Origin: Thermoplasmata archaeon
Lineage (GTDB): Archaea > Thermoplasmatota > Thermoplasmata > Lutacidiplasmatales > UBA184
Direction of reading: 5' to 3'
Assembly: GCA_030043835.1 (NCBI GenBank)
Contig: JASHWY010000053.1
Location: 1-13,925, forward strand
DNA: 13,925 nucleotides
The notes under the pieces are model-generated. The model was not told the origin of the DNA. It worked only from the letters and a program-made list of their open reading frames with translations, and made no database searches. This document shows positions 13,239 to 13,925 of this stretch, piece by piece (within the stretch, counting starts at the first letter, position 1; each line of letters opens with the position of its first letter). The translations under genes and the position numbers were made by a program.

Positions 13239-13925
13239 TCAGAAGGGAACCCGTCGTCCGGAGCTCTCTCGGTGATAGGTCCCAAAGTCTGGAATCTTCG
13301 TGAGCACCTCCGCCGGAAAGACCGGTCCGTCGACGCACACGTGGAACGGGCCAAGGGCGCACGCGTCGCACATCCCGAGAGCACACTTCATGTGGCGTTC
13401 GGCGGAGCAAAAAACGCGGACGCCTTTCGGAGCGGCGGCATCGGCGACCTTTCGCATCATGACCTCGGGCCCGCACGTCCATACGGCGTCGAACGGCTCG
13501 GTCAGAAGGAGCTCTTCGGCGACCTTCGTCACGAAGCCCTTCGTGCCGAGCGAACCATCGTCGGTTGCGACCTCGACTCGGGCCCCCATCGCCCGAAACC
13601 GGTCGTGGAAGAGCAACTCGGGGGCTTGGGTCGCCCCAAGGGCGACCGTGACCGAGGCTCCCCGAGCGCGCGCCTGGTCCGCGGCCGGGGCGAGAACGGC
13701 GGCGCCGGACCCTCCGGCGACGATGAGGATGCGCGATGGCTTAAGGTCGAACGCGTTCCCGTACGGTCCTCGAATCCCGATGAGGGTGCCCGGCGGTAGA
13801 TCGAGGATGTGGCGACTCGTCGCCCCCATCGCCTTCACGGTCACTCCCTTCGAAGGACCGTCGGTGTAGGAGAGGGACATGGGGAGCTCGTCATCGCCGG
13901 GGATCCAGAGCATCACGAACTGGCC
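13239..13925 (-). CDS. pyrK: Dihydroorotate dehydrogenase electron-transfer subunit (PyrK-like), N-terminus cut off
   Basis: A FAD- and [2Fe-2S]-containing subunit that passes electrons from PyrD to NAD or another acceptor in de novo pyrimidine synthesis. About 228 residues are visible; the frame reads on past the edge (GQF before [17 protein letters not shown]), so the N-terminal 20-40 residues are missing and the internal ATG is not the start. The FAD-domain motif PMSLSY and [13 protein letters not shown] are present; the NAD(P)-binding part begins [16 protein letters not shown] and ends [12 protein letters not shown]. The C-terminal iron-sulphur motif is complete: [19 protein letters not shown] followed by [10 protein letters not shown], with four Cys ligands. 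pyrD would be expected nearby outside the window. The downstream neighbour pyrG acts later in the same pathway but has its own TATA box. A related ferredoxin-reductase-like subunit is possible, but the ending strongly favours PyrK. Confidence 0.9.
   Translation of the reverse strand, partial: GQFVMLWIPGDDELPMSLSYTDGPSKGVTVKAMGATSRHILDLPPGTLIGIRGPYGNAFDLKPSRILIVAGGSGAAVLAPAADQARARGASVTVALGATQAPELLFHDRFRAMGARVEVATDDGSLGTKGFVTKVAEELLLTEPFDAVWTCGPEVMMRKVADAAAPKGVRVFCSAERHMKCALGMCDACALGPFHVCVDGPVFPAEVLTKIPDFGTYHRESSGRRVPF

Noticed and set aside
11498..13303. An open plus-strand frame of about 600 codons antisense to pyrG
   Set aside because: Same shadow effect; pyrG covers nearly all of it with intact catalytic motifs on the minus strand.

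Overview
This window is chromosomal DNA from a GC-rich archaeon. The archaeal assignment rests on gene content: an MCM replicative helicase, NMD3, a DUF424 protein, an archaeal SepF, a HerA ATPase, a COG1340 coiled-coil protein and an archaeal-type aspartyl-tRNA synthetase. It is supported by TATA (box A)-like elements upstream of several genes. The high-GC, compact style with this gene set suggests a member of the Thermoplasmatota, but that lineage call is inference. I see no tRNA, rRNA, CRISPR array, insertion sequence or phage gene. This is mostly informational core plus a few regulatory genes, with about 93-95% of the window coding.

Layout. Bases 1-632 (+) hold the 3' part of a family 2 glycosyltransferase. 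After a 205-bp convergent gap comes a leftward block: a COG1340 coiled-coil protein, a HAD hydrolase, a V4R-domain protein and a Roadblock/LC7 protein (3299 down to 838). The V4R gene has its own TATA box placed for a leaderless GTG start, so V4R plus Roadblock look like a separate two-gene transcript. Divergent from the coiled-coil gene is a HerA-type ATPase (3422-4888, +). Everything from 13925 down to 4924 is leftward: pyrK (partial), pyrG, aspS, mcm, DUF424, nmd3, sepF and pepA. It forms at least two transcription units. The first is pyrG-aspS-mcm, with a TATA box and Shine-Dalgarno (SD) before pyrG. The second is DUF424-nmd3, possibly continuing into sepF-pepA.

How the genes fit together. 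pyrK and pyrG serve pyrimidine synthesis (dihydroorotate oxidation; UTP to CTP). aspS charges tRNA(Asp), mcm unwinds DNA at forks, nmd3 acts on 60S-type large ribosomal subunits, sepF anchors FtsZ, and pepA processes peptides. HerA probably acts in DNA end processing. V4R (a TRAPP/Bet3-related fold) and Roadblock (MglB-like) are small ligand- or GTPase-associated signalling domains, and their pairing is the most suggestive accessory feature.

The most notable observations are these. (1) aspS has no ATG, GTG or TTG in frame that would include its conserved anticodon-binding domain. An in-frame CTG at 11532 lies 8 nt after a perfect AAGGAGGT inside the end of pyrG, and gives a protein of exactly the expected archaeal length. 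(2) The two anticodon-domain positions that separate discriminating from non-discriminating archaeal AspRS are atypical (Glu26, Gln85). (3) A TATA box and a perfect 7-3-7 dyad lie inside the longest reading frame of the coiled-coil gene, which moves its start to a TTG and suggests operator control. (4) A leaderless V4R-Roadblock module. None of these amounts to a clearly new multi-gene system; they are specific, checkable leads.
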